A stretch of 12,683 nt of DNA from Bryobacterales bacterium (GTDB lineage: Bacteria; Acidobacteriota; Terriglobia; Bryobacterales; Bryobacteraceae). The stretch spans positions 1 to 12,683 of the forward strand of contig DNFG01000185.1 of assembly GCA_003487005.1 (NCBI GenBank), read 5' to 3'. Shown here in pieces: positions 1-7,394 of this stretch. A model generated the notes under the pieces. It made no database searches. It saw only the letters and a list, made by a program, of their open reading frames with translations, and was not told the DNA's origin. The translations under genes were made by a program, and so were the position numbers. The stretch's first letter is position 1, and each line of letters begins with the position of its first letter.

Positions 1-1011
1 GAATTCGAAGCCGTCCACACCGCAGGCCGACTCGCCTCGACGCACGCCTCCATCGCCCGCGGGCGCGCCCTCTCCTTGAACCCCATCGGCGTCTTTGGCG
101 CCGCCTGGGACGATTCCGGACTCCACAACGAAACCTTCTGGCTCGGCTGGAGCGCCGCCGCCCGCTGGGCCTGGCATCCGGGCACCCCCGGCCCCGAACA
201 GCACGCCGCCGAGTTCATGCACATCTACCATGGCCCCCAAACCACCGGCATGGTCGAGATCTACCGCTCCCTCCAGCGTCAGGCGAGGGCCTGGCAGCGC
301 ACCTGGGACCGCGTCGTCTCCCGCACCCGCGCCCCCGGCTATGGCAACTCCGACGGCAAAGGCCTCGGCACCGCCCGCCAGGACCTCACTCTCACGCCCC
401 CCCCTCTGCCCAACCCCGATACCCTCGCCTTCCAACCCGCCTTCGCCGCCCGTTATCGCGACTGGATTGCCGAGGCCCCCGCCCAGCACATTCTTAACGA
501 CCAACTCCAGCACGCCCTCCTCGATAACCTTCTCCGCGCGTCCCGCAACCACTACAACCTTGAGGTTCTCCACGCCCTCGCCCGCTTCACCGGCCACCAC
601 TGGTCCCTGCTCTCCTCTCTCGCCGCCGCCGAACAGGACCTCGTCCGCGCCTCCGCCGCAGCCGCCAGCAACCGCCCCGCCCTCGCCGTTGGCCACCTCG
701 TCGCCGCCCACAATCGCGTTGCCCGGCTTGAGCAGGACGCCACCGCCGTCCACCGGCACCTCACCCAGACTTTCGAGAAGAGCCGCCTGCCCAAAGGTCT
801 CTCCCTCAACGGCCGCCACTTCGTACACGTGCTCGACGACACCAAAGACCACTGGGCCGACCGAACCCCCGATCTCGGCTACATGTTTGCCCCCGAACGC
901 AGCCTCCAACTCCCCGAATGGCGCACCCAACTCGCCAATATCACCCAAAACTACGCCGCCCAGCGCAAAATCCCCGTCCAGGGCCTCGCTACACCCCGCC
1001 TCGAAGACTGA
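1..1011 (+). CDS. Probable GH20-type glycoside hydrolase, C-terminal part (5' end outside window)
   Basis: The frame is open from the first base to a TGA at 1009-1011, so this is the last 336 codons of a longer gene. The TTG at 76 is unlikely to be the true start. Near the N-terminal edge is a GAAWDDSGLHNETFW segment followed by an alanine- and tryptophan-rich helix. This resembles the last barrel strand and helix of family 20 beta-hexosaminidases and of the acidobacterial proteins with a GH20 zincin-like fold. The remainder (about 250 residues) is a mostly helical C-terminal region with a YGNSDGKG-type turn and a proline-rich stretch, then helices rich in Ala, Leu and His. If the family is right, the enzyme releases terminal N-acetylhexosamines. 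The catalytic Asp-Glu pair would lie upstream and cannot be seen, so activity is inferred. Codons end mostly in C. A short hairpin follows the stop. Alternative: another TIM-barrel glycosidase of unknown specificity. Confidence 0.6.
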   Translation, partial: EFEAVHTAGRLASTHASIARGRALSLNPIGVFGAAWDDSGLHNETFWLGWSAAARWAWHPGTPGPEQHAAEFMHIYHGPQTTGMVEIYRSLQRQARAWQRTWDRVVSRTRAPGYGNSDGKGLGTARQDLTLTPPPLPNPDTLAFQPAFAARYRDWIAEAPAQHILNDQLQHALLDNLLRASRNHYNLEVLHALARFTGHHWSLLSSLAAAEQDLVRASAAAASNRPALAVGHLVAAHNRVARLEQDATAVHRHLTQTFEKSRLPKGLSLNGRHFVHVLDDTKDHWADRTPDLGYMFAPERSLQLPEWRTQLANITQNYAAQRKIPVQGLATPRLED

Positions 1012-1031
1012 CTGCGAGGCCCGCAGATTTT
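1012..1031 (+). terminator. Weak intrinsic terminator after the glycosidase gene
   Basis: Directly after the TGA stop is CTGCG-AGGCC-CGCAG, a 5-bp GC-rich stem with a 5-base loop (1012-1026), followed by ATTTT. The stem is short, so termination may be partial. It separates the glycosidase from the ROK gene on the same strand. Confidence 0.4.
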
Positions 1032-1033
1032 CC

Positions 1034-1108
1034 TTGACTCCGGAATTTACCTATGGTTCACTTCGTTTGTAAGGAAAGTTAACGTACTTACCGTGAGGAA
1101 GTTTAACC
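1034..1108 (+). promoter_or_regulatory. Leader of the ROK gene: nested inverted repeats, candidate operator
   Basis: A TTGACT at 1034-1039 could be a -35 box, but I see no convincing -10 at 16-18 bases from it. Downstream, GGTT-c-ACTTC (1055-1064) pairs with GAAGT-tt-AACC (1098-1108). Inside these arms GTAAG (1069-1073) pairs with CTTAC (1087-1091) around a GTTAAC core (1078-1083). A 12-base unit AGGAAAGTTAAC (1072-1083) is repeated as AGGAAGTTTAAC (1096-1107) with 10 of 12 matches, 24 bases apart. This A/T-containing patch stands out in a GC-rich window. ROK regulators bind palindromic operators, often at their own promoters, so an autoregulatory operator is a reasonable inference. A leader RNA hairpin covering the GTG start is the alternative. 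Confidence 0.45.
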
Positions 1109-2334
1109 ATCCCGATTCCCCCTCCGCCATCGGCCGCATGCGCGCCTCCAGCATGCGCAAAGTGAACGCGGCCCTCCTCCTGCGGATCATCCGCGAGAAC
1201 AACCTGGTCTCCCGCGCCGACCTCGCCCGCCTCAGCGGCTTGACCAAACCGACCGTCTCGAGCCAGGTGGCGGACCTGATCGAACGCGGCGTCGTCGTCG
1301 AGAGCGGTTCCGGCGAACCCGACGCCCGCGGCGGCAAACCACCCACGATGCTTCGCTTCGATGCCGGGTTCGGCGCCCTGATTGCCGCGGAAATCGGTTC
1401 TTCATCGGTCCGCGTGTGGCTCGCGGACCTCGATGGCCGGCCCGCCGAATCCGAATCCCACCCCATCACCCCCGAACTCGGCGCCGGGCACGTCCTCGAC
1501 GTGCTCTGCCAGGCCATCCAGGCGGTTCTCGAGCGGGGCCAGAAGCGGAAGGAATCTCTGTTCTCGATAGCCATTGCCGCCCCCGGCCGGGTCGATGTCA
1601 ACCAGGGCGTTGTCGTCGCCGCCGACAACGTTTTCCACTGGCGCAATGTGGAGGTCAGGAAGCGCGTGGAGGACCGTTTCGGCGCCCCGGTTCTGGTCGA
1701 CAACGACGTCAATTTCGCCGCTCTCGGTGAAATGCACTCCGGCCTCGCCGCCGGACTCCAGAACTTCATCCTCATCCGCCACGGCACCGGGGTCGGAGCC
1801 GGCCTCGTCCTTGGCGGCCGCCTGTACCAGGGCACCCACTGGGCCGCCGGAGAAATCAGCCACATGATCTTCGACCGCGCCTCCGCGTCGGAAGCCTCGG
1901 CGAACCGGGGCATCCTCGAACTCGCCATCGGCAGCGACCGCGTCCGCGAGCGCATGATCTCCGCCCGCCTCGGCCAATCCGCCGACCTCCACCCCCTGCC
2001 TGCCGGCGATTTCGCCGCCGAACTCGCGGAGCTTCTGCGCAATCACGACGAAGCCGCCTCGCGGGTCCTGGATGAAGTCGCCGCCCAACTCGGCATCGCC
2101 GTCGCCGACATGGCCGCCATGTTCGATCCCGAACTGATCGTCCTCGCCGGTGACCTCTTCGGCCTGATCGCCGACCGGATTCGTGAATTGGTGGGGCGCG
2201 TCATTCCGTGGCCCACGCGCGTCGAGCTTTCCGCGCTCGGCGCCGACGCCGCCCTGATGGGCGCCATGGGGTCCGCCCGTGGCCTCGCTCATGACCTGAT
2301 CTGCGACCTGGGCTACACAGAGTCCCAGAACTAA
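1093..2334 (+). CDS. ROK-family transcriptional regulator (sugar-responsive repressor type)
   Basis: The 413-residue product has an N-terminal winged helix-turn-helix (about residues 24-70, with SRADLARLSGLTKPTVSSQV as the recognition unit) and a ROK sugar-kinase-like domain (about 92-400). The sugar pocket looks intact: N204-D205 in the DNDVN motif, E254 and H257 in GEISHM, and E276. The ATP loop, normally DIGGT, reads EIGSSS (100-105), and the three cysteines of the usual CxCGxxGC zinc motif are absent before E276. I infer a sugar sensor that probably does not phosphorylate its ligand. The gene ends 22 bases before the TonB-dependent receptor and is likely cotranscribed with it. Start choice is uncertain. 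GTG 1093 lies within the leader repeats and has no well-placed Shine-Dalgarno site. ATG 1138 or 1153 would remove 15 or 20 residues and still keep the DNA-binding domain. Confidence 0.9.
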   Translation: MRKFNHPDSPSAIGRMRASSMRKVNAALLLRIIRENNLVSRADLARLSGLTKPTVSSQVADLIERGVVVESGSGEPDARGGKPPTMLRFDAGFGALIAAEIGSSSVRVWLADLDGRPAESESHPITPELGAGHVLDVLCQAIQAVLERGQKRKESLFSIAIAAPGRVDVNQGVVVAADNVFHWRNVEVRKRVEDRFGAPVLVDNDVNFAALGEMHSGLAAGLQNFILIRHGTGVGAGLVLGGRLYQGTHWAAGEISHMIFDRASASEASANRGILELAIGSDRVRERMISARLGQSADLHPLPAGDFAAELAELLRNHDEAASRVLDEVAAQLGIAVADMAAMFDPELIVLAGDLFGLIADRIRELVGRVIPWPTRVELSALGADAALMGAMGSARGLAHDLICDLGYTESQN

Positions 2335-2343
2335 CTAGGGACC

Positions 2344-2348
2344 GAGGT
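2344..2348 (+). promoter_or_regulatory. Ribosome binding site of the TonB-dependent receptor
   Basis: GAGGT lies 8 bases before ATG 2357, a good Shine-Dalgarno spacing. It is only 2 bases before the in-frame TTG at 2351, which is too close. This fixes the start at 2357. Confidence 0.7.
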
Positions 2349-2356
2349 ACTTGTCG

Positions 2357-5300
2357 ATGCGTACGTTCTCTCGCGAATACTGGCTTCTGACGGCGCTGCT
2401 GATCTCGCTCGCGGCGCCCGCATTCACTCAAACCGGGACCGGCGTGGTTCGGGGCACGGTCTACGATTCGGCTCGCGCCCCGGTCCCCGCCGCCAAGCTG
2501 GTGCTCCTCCATACCGGCACCAACATCGCCCGGGAAGGCGCCTCGAACGAACTTGGCATCTACCTGTTCGCCGGCATGCCCCCAGGTCAATACCGGATCA
2601 CCGCCGAGTACAGGGGTTTCAAAAAGTGGTCCACTGACCTCACCCTTCTCGCCGGGCAGACGGCCGTCGTCGAACCCATCCTCGAGATCGGCAGCGTGGA
2701 TACTGTCGTCGAAGTGAGTGGGGCGGCTCCCATCATCACCACCGAGAGTTCCGAGGTCAGCGACATCAAGGATGCCCAACGCATTCAGCAACTGCCCCTC
2801 AACGGCCGTAGCATTGTGAATCTCTTTGACCTCACGCCCGGCGTCGAAGGCGGCGGCAACCCGCGCGTGAACGGCCTCAAGGTCGGCGCCGTTGAAATGA
2901 CCCTCGACGGGATGTCGCTCGTTGACCGTTTTGGCGGCGGTATGGCTCGTGTCCAGCCCGGACTTGATACCGTCCAGGAGTTCCGTGTCGAGACCGTGGG
3001 CTCCGGCGCTCAGTTCTCGCGGCCCGCCACCGTCACTCTCGTGACCAAAAGCGGCACAAATCAGTTCCACGGCACAATGTTTGAGACGTTCCGCAATAAC
3101 GGGGGAGGACTGCGCGCCCGTCAGCGCCAAAGCGGATCCACGGCTCCCTTCTATGCCAGGAACGAGTATGGCGCCTCCGCCGGCGGTCCCGTCGTCCTGC
3201 CCAAGCTTTACGACGGCCGCAACCGGACCTTCTGGTTCGCCGCCTTTGAAGGACTGCGCGAACGTCAACAACGCATTTCCAACGGCAATCAGGTTCCCAC
3301 CGTCGCCATGTGGGAGGGCAATTTCTCCGAAGTCATGGACAACAATCGGAACCGCATCACGATCTACGATCCCCTCACCACGAGCAGCAACGGCACGCGC
3401 ACACCCTTCACCGGCAACATCATCCCCGTAAACCGGCAGAACCCCGTTTACGCCGTCATGCGTTCCGTCTCTCACTTGCCCACCACCGACGTCAACCCAT
3501 ACCTCGGCGGAAACATGAATGAGGTCTACAGTAACAAGTCAGACAGCGGCAACCTGACCTTTAAGGGCGACCAGGTCGTCGGCTCCCGGGATAACCTCTC
3601 CTTCCGCTACACCCGCTCCACCCGCAATAGCGCCATCACCGGCGGCGTCTTCGGGGCTCCACGCGCCGATATGACCAACGGTTTCGGCACCAGCCGCGGA
3701 GACTACTATGTCCACAATGGGACCGCCCGCTGGACACGCTCCTTCACTCCCACCTTCCTCAGCGAACTCATGGTCGCTGCCCACCACGCGCCCAAGAGTT
3801 CCGGCACTCTCGCCGACGATACGGACTGGCAGTCGCAACTCGGCTTCCCCAACCCCTTCGGCGCCACGGGCTGGCCTACTCTCTATGCCGGCATCTTCGG
3901 CTGGGACGGCGACAACCGGAAAGAGGAGATCCTCTCCGCCTGGGTCATCGAGCAGAATCTCACCTGGGTGACCGGCCGGCACACCGTGAAATTCGGCGGC
4001 AAGTTCCGGCCGGAGTACAACAGCGTGCAGGAACTGGCGCAGCAACAGGGGGACGAGTGGTTTGGCGGAGAATGGACCGCTCAGTATGATCCCAATCGTG
4101 ATGGCGCGCTGGCCTTCACGGGGGATGGCCTCGCGGCGATGGCACTCGGCCTGCCCACCTACGTCGGCGCCCAGTACAATCGCGGCTTCTTCGACTTCCG
4201 GCAGAAGGAGATCGGCCTCTACTTCCAGGACACCTGGAAGGTCTCGCCACGACTCACCATCGATCTCGGACTCCGCTGGGACAAGTGGACCGCCTACAGT
4301 GAGAAAAACAACCGGCTCGTCAACATCGACCCACGCTCGATCGGGAATGTGTTTCAGGTCGTGACCCCCGGCACCACGCGTGTCGAAGACATGCCCAATA
4401 TCCCGGCCGGCCTCACCGGCTCGTGGGCAGCCCGCGGCCTCACCTGGAAGACCGCCAGCGAAACCGGCCTCCCCAACAACCTCGTCGCCGGCGACAGCAA
4501 CAACTTCGGACCCCGCCTCGGCTTCGCCTACAAGCTCACCTCGAAATCGGTCCTGCGCGGCGGCTACGGCGAGTATTTCTGGACAATGCCCCTCTCCCAG
4601 ATCCTCCAGGCCGCCCGCCGCAATCCGCCACTCGCGCTTCTGTTCACCACCGAAGTTGCCACCCTCGACGGCACCGGATCCTACGGACTGCGCACCGCCC
4701 CCAAGCCCGAGTACTTCATCGGCAAAGTACAGATCGACACGAACGGCATTGTCCCCATCGCCCCCTCGGCGCGGCCGATGTCAGCCATGGAGCCGTTCGG
4801 CTGGAAGGACAGCAAAGCCCGATCCTTCCACTTCTCCTTCGAACAGGAACTCATGCAGAATACCGCCCTCCGCCTCAGCTACATCGGCGCCCAGGGCCGC
4901 GACCTCGAACAGCCCTACGCCATCAACCAGCGCGAGTCCGAGTACAATTACGTCGCTCGCACCGGTTTGGCTCCGCCCGCCAACCGCGACGAACTCCGCG
5001 ACAACAAAGACTGGAATCTCACTTCCACAAACCACACCGGCTACTCCAATACGCACAGCCTCCAGGCCGAAGTCGAGCGCCGCTACATGAGGGGCCTCTC
5101 CTTTCAGTGGTTCTATGTCTTCTCCCGCGCCATGACTACCACCGATACCGGCGGCTTCAGCGCCGGTGGTGGCAACATCAACGCCACGAACGGCATCTTC
5201 GCGGTTCCGCAGAACAACCAGATTCTCGGCGGCGGGGCCAATATGTCCTACGACGAACTGCTCCGCCTCGGCTATCAGAATTCGGTCAATGTCCCCGCCC

Positions 5301-5953
5301 ATCAGGTCCGTTACAACTGGCTGTATGAGTTCCCCTTCGGGCGCGGCCAGAAGTTTGGATCCGGAGTCAACCGTGGCGTGGACGCAATCATCGGTGGTTG
5401 GCAGGTTGCCGGCAATGCCAGTTGGCGCAGCGGCTACTGGATGGGTGTCAATTCGGCCCGCTACCTGTTTGGTGATCCCTCTCTGAGCGAGGACCAGCGC
5501 CTCATCATGACCTATGCGGGACGCACCCGCCGGCTCTGGTTCGCAGGGGACTTCGATCCCACCCTGGCTACCAATGTCGACCAGCAGGCCCTCCAGGCTC
5601 TCATCCCGCTCAACCGCGCCCAACGCATTCTGCGTCCCGTCGGCTCAAACTTCGCCAATCAACTGCCCCAGCGCCTCGCCAACGGCACCATCCGCAATAC
5701 CGGCATCACCGATACCGTCAACTGGAACTCCCGCGCCTTCTACAAAGGCCCCGGCGCCTGGAACGCGGACATCTCCATGTTCAAAAACTTCAGCCTCACC
5801 GAACAGATCAAGCTCCGCCTCACCGCGGATTTCTTCAATGGCCTGAATCACCCCAACGACGGCAACCCGGACACAACCACCGGTCTCCAGGACCTCACTG
5901 TCCAGACCAACGAACCTCGCACCATTCAGTTCTCGCTCCGGCTAAGCTGGTGA
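2357..5953 (+). CDS. Oar-like TonB-dependent receptor with carboxypeptidase-regulatory domain
   Basis: This 1198-residue outer-membrane protein starts with a signal peptide (about 1-25: charged MRTFSREY, hydrophobic LLTALLISLAAPAF). A carboxypeptidase regulatory-like beta-sandwich follows (about 27-112, with GVVRGTVYDS and a GIYLFAGMPPGQYRI strand pair). Then comes the plug (about 115-245), with the LPLNGR motif at 146-151 and an SGTNQFHGT motif at 232-240. The rest is a beta-barrel ending in an aromatic-terminated strand, FSLRLSW, as expected for BAM-inserted proteins. Size and domain order match the large receptors abundant in Solibacter-type Acidobacteriota. It should take up a ligand too large for porins, using TonB/ExbBD energy. 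No TonB box was recognised and the substrate cannot be read from sequence. The ROK gene 22 bases upstream suggests sugar-linked control. No SusD-like partner gene is adjacent. A strong hairpin follows the TGA stop. Confidence 0.93.
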   Translation: MRTFSREYWLLTALLISLAAPAFTQTGTGVVRGTVYDSARAPVPAAKLVLLHTGTNIAREGASNELGIYLFAGMPPGQYRITAEYRGFKKWSTDLTLLAGQTAVVEPILEIGSVDTVVEVSGAAPIITTESSEVSDIKDAQRIQQLPLNGRSIVNLFDLTPGVEGGGNPRVNGLKVGAVEMTLDGMSLVDRFGGGMARVQPGLDTVQEFRVETVGSGAQFSRPATVTLVTKSGTNQFHGTMFETFRNNGGGLRARQRQSGSTAPFYARNEYGASAGGPVVLPKLYDGRNRTFWFAAFEGLRERQQRISNGNQVPTVAMWEGNFSEVMDNNRNRITIYDPLTTSSNGTRTPFTGNIIPVNRQNPVYAVMRSVSHLPTTDVNPYLGGNMNEVYSNKSDSGNLTFKGDQVVGSRDNLSFRYTRSTRNSAITGGVFGAPRADMTNGFGTSRGDYYVHNGTARWTRSFTPTFLSELMVAAHHAPKSSGTLADDTDWQSQLGFPNPFGATGWPTLYAGIFGWDGDNRKEEILSAWVIEQNLTWVTGRHTVKFGGKFRPEYNSVQELAQQQGDEWFGGEWTAQYDPNRDGALAFTGDGLAAMALGLPTYVGAQYNRGFFDFRQKEIGLYFQDTWKVSPRLTIDLGLRWDKWTAYSEKNNRLVNIDPRSIGNVFQVVTPGTTRVEDMPNIPAGLTGSWAARGLTWKTASETGLPNNLVAGDSNNFGPRLGFAYKLTSKSVLRGGYGEYFWTMPLSQILQAARRNPPLALLFTTEVATLDGTGSYGLRTAPKPEYFIGKVQIDTNGIVPIAPSARPMSAMEPFGWKDSKARSFHFSFEQELMQNTALRLSYIGAQGRDLEQPYAINQRESEYNYVARTGLAPPANRDELRDNKDWNLTSTNHTGYSNTHSLQAEVERRYMRGLSFQWFYVFSRAMTTTDTGGFSAGGGNINATNGIFAVPQNNQILGGGANMSYDELLRLGYQNSVNVPAHQVRYNWLYEFPFGRGQKFGSGVNRGVDAIIGGWQVAGNASWRSGYWMGVNSARYLFGDPSLSEDQRLIMTYAGRTRRLWFAGDFDPTLATNVDQQALQALIPLNRAQRILRPVGSNFANQLPQRLANGTIRNTGITDTVNWNSRAFYKGPGAWNADISMFKNFSLTEQIKLRLTADFFNGLNHPNDGNPDTTTGLQDLTVQTNEPRTIQFSLRLSW

Positions 5954-5964
5954 ATTGCCTGACC

Positions 5965-5997
5965 GGCGGGGGCGCCTCCTGGCCCCCGCCTCTTTCT
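5965..5997 (+). terminator. Strong rho-independent terminator-like hairpin after the receptor gene
   Basis: GGCGGGGGC (5965-5973) and GCCCCCGCC (5982-5990) form a perfect 9-bp all-GC stem with an 8-base loop, followed by TCTTTCT. It starts 11 bases after the receptor stop and ends 20-28 bases before the permease ATG. It probably ends or attenuates the ROK-receptor transcript. Confidence 0.7.
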
Positions 5998-6017
5998 GCG
6001 TCCGGGCAACTCCAGCC

Positions 6018-7394
6018 ATGAACTCTTCACCCGGCCCCGAATCCCAGCACTTCCGCCGCGTCCTCTCCCGCCGTGACCTCGTCCTCTATGGCCTCGTCAT
6101 TCTCACCCCCACGGCCCCCTACCCCGTCTTCGGCATCGTTCAACAACTCTCCGGCGGACACGCCGCCCTCGCCTACGTCGTCGCCATGGTGGCCATGTTC
6201 TTCACCGCCTGCAGCTACGCCAAAATGTCCGCCGCATTCCCTTCCGCCGGCTCCACGTATACCTACGCCCAGCAGGGCATCAACCCCTCCGCGGGCTTCC
6301 TCGCCGGATGGGCCATGATCCTCGACTACCTCCTCATTCCCCTTCTCAGCGTCATCTATGCCTCGCTCACCGCCGAACGCCTGTTCCCCCTCGTGCCTCA
6401 CTGGGCCTGGGCTATCCTCTTCTCTTGCGCCATCACCGCCGTCAATATCCGCGGCATCCGCGTCACCGCCCGCGCCTCCGCCTGGCTCATGGGCATCATG
6501 ACCACCTCCGCCATCCTCTTCACCCTCCTCGCCATCCGCCACATCGCCTTCACTCACGGCTGGGCCGGCCTCCTCGACTTTCACGGCCTCTACCGCCCCG
6601 ATTCCTTCGCCTTCAGCCCCCTTCTCCTCGGCGCCGGCATCGCCACCCTCTCCTATATCGGCTTCGATGCCATCTCCACTCTCGCGGAAGACGCCATCCA
6701 CCCAAAGCGCGACATCGGCTGGGCCACCATCGCCGTCTGCATCTTCCAGGGCCTCATCTGTATCCTCACCGTCTACCTCGCCGCCCTCGTCTGGCCCGAT
6801 TTCACCACCTTCCCCGAAACCGATACCGCCATCCTCGACATCGCCACTGTCATCGGCGGCCCATTCCTGTTCGGCGCTCTCTCCTTCGTCCTCCTTGTCG
6901 CCGGTCTCGCCAGCGCCCTCACCGGCCAGGCCGGCGCCTCCCGCCTGCTCCTCGGCATGGGCCGCGACGGTATCCTGTCCCGCCGCCTCTTCGCCACCAT
7001 TGACCCGCGCCGCTCCACTCCCGTCCGCGGCATCCTCTTCATGGGCGCCGTCGCCCTCCTCGGCTCTCTCTTCTTCCGCTTTCAACTCGCCGTCGAACTC
7101 CTCAACTTCGGCGCCCTCTCCGGCTTCATCCTCGTCAATCTCAGCGTCATCCGCCACTACTTCTTCCGACTCGGCCTCCGCCGCGGCTTCCAGATTGTCA
7201 CCAACCTCCTCTTCCCCCTCCTCGGCACCCTCGTCTGCTCCTTCCTCTGGTTCAATCTCACCGACAAGGCCAAACTCGCCGGCTTCGGCTGGCTCGCCAT
7301 CGGCCTGTGTTACCTTGCTCTTTTGACCCGCGGGTTCCGCCTCGCGCCCAAGCCGCTCTCCACCCTCCAGAAGGACTCCCCTCATGCCGACTGA
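6018..7394 (+). CDS. APC-superfamily permease, PuuP-like (putrescine/amino-acid importer type)
   Basis: This 458-residue inner-membrane protein has about 12 hydrophobic segments, the usual number for the amino acid-polyamine-organocation (APC) superfamily. Compared from memory with E. coli PuuP, several blocks agree closely: the first helix with LTP and FGI (29-40), FPSAGSTYTYAQQGINP (74-90), the LDYLLIP helix (102-108, whose Y104 aligns with PuuP Tyr110), SYIGFDAISTLAED (212-225), GMGRDGILSRRLF (313-325) and LLNFGALSGFILVNLSV (361-377). It is therefore probably a proton- or sodium-coupled importer of a polyamine, amino acid or related amine. Exact substrate is not established. ATG 6018 has no clear Shine-Dalgarno site. 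An upstream TTG at 5955 is in frame, but it would run through the hairpin and add a non-conserved segment. The gene overlaps the M20 hydrolase start by 11 bases, so the two are cotranscribed. Codon third positions are strongly C-biased. Confidence 0.85.
   Translation: MNSSPGPESQHFRRVLSRRDLVLYGLVILTPTAPYPVFGIVQQLSGGHAALAYVVAMVAMFFTACSYAKMSAAFPSAGSTYTYAQQGINPSAGFLAGWAMILDYLLIPLLSVIYASLTAERLFPLVPHWAWAILFSCAITAVNIRGIRVTARASAWLMGIMTTSAILFTLLAIRHIAFTHGWAGLLDFHGLYRPDSFAFSPLLLGAGIATLSYIGFDAISTLAEDAIHPKRDIGWATIAVCIFQGLICILTVYLAALVWPDFTTFPETDTAILDIATVIGGPFLFGALSFVLLVAGLASALTGQAGASRLLLGMGRDGILSRRLFATIDPRRSTPVRGILFMGAVALLGSLFFRFQLAVELLNFGALSGFILVNLSVIRHYFFRLGLRRGFQIVTNLLFPLLGTLVCSFLWFNLTDKAKLAGFGWLAIGLCYLALLTRGFRLAPKPLSTLQKDSPHAD
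7371..7375 (+). promoter_or_regulatory. Ribosome binding site of the M20 hydrolase inside the permease gene
   Basis: AAGGA lies 8 bases before ATG 7384 and within the last codons of the permease. It supports the overlapping start and translational coupling. Confidence 0.65.

Noticed and set aside
1..6. The window begins with an EcoRI site, suggesting a clone end
   Set aside because: GAATTC also occurs within the window (near 10206 and 10724), so one at the edge is not informative.
2201..3475. A 424-codon antisense frame across the end of the ROK gene and the start of the receptor
   Set aside because: It has no recognisable motif, spans two well-supported genes and arises from the high GC content.
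4423..5328. A 301-codon plus-strand frame inside the receptor gene
   Set aside because: It is Arg/Pro/His-rich and out of frame with a continuous beta-barrel, which runs intact to an aromatic terminal residue.
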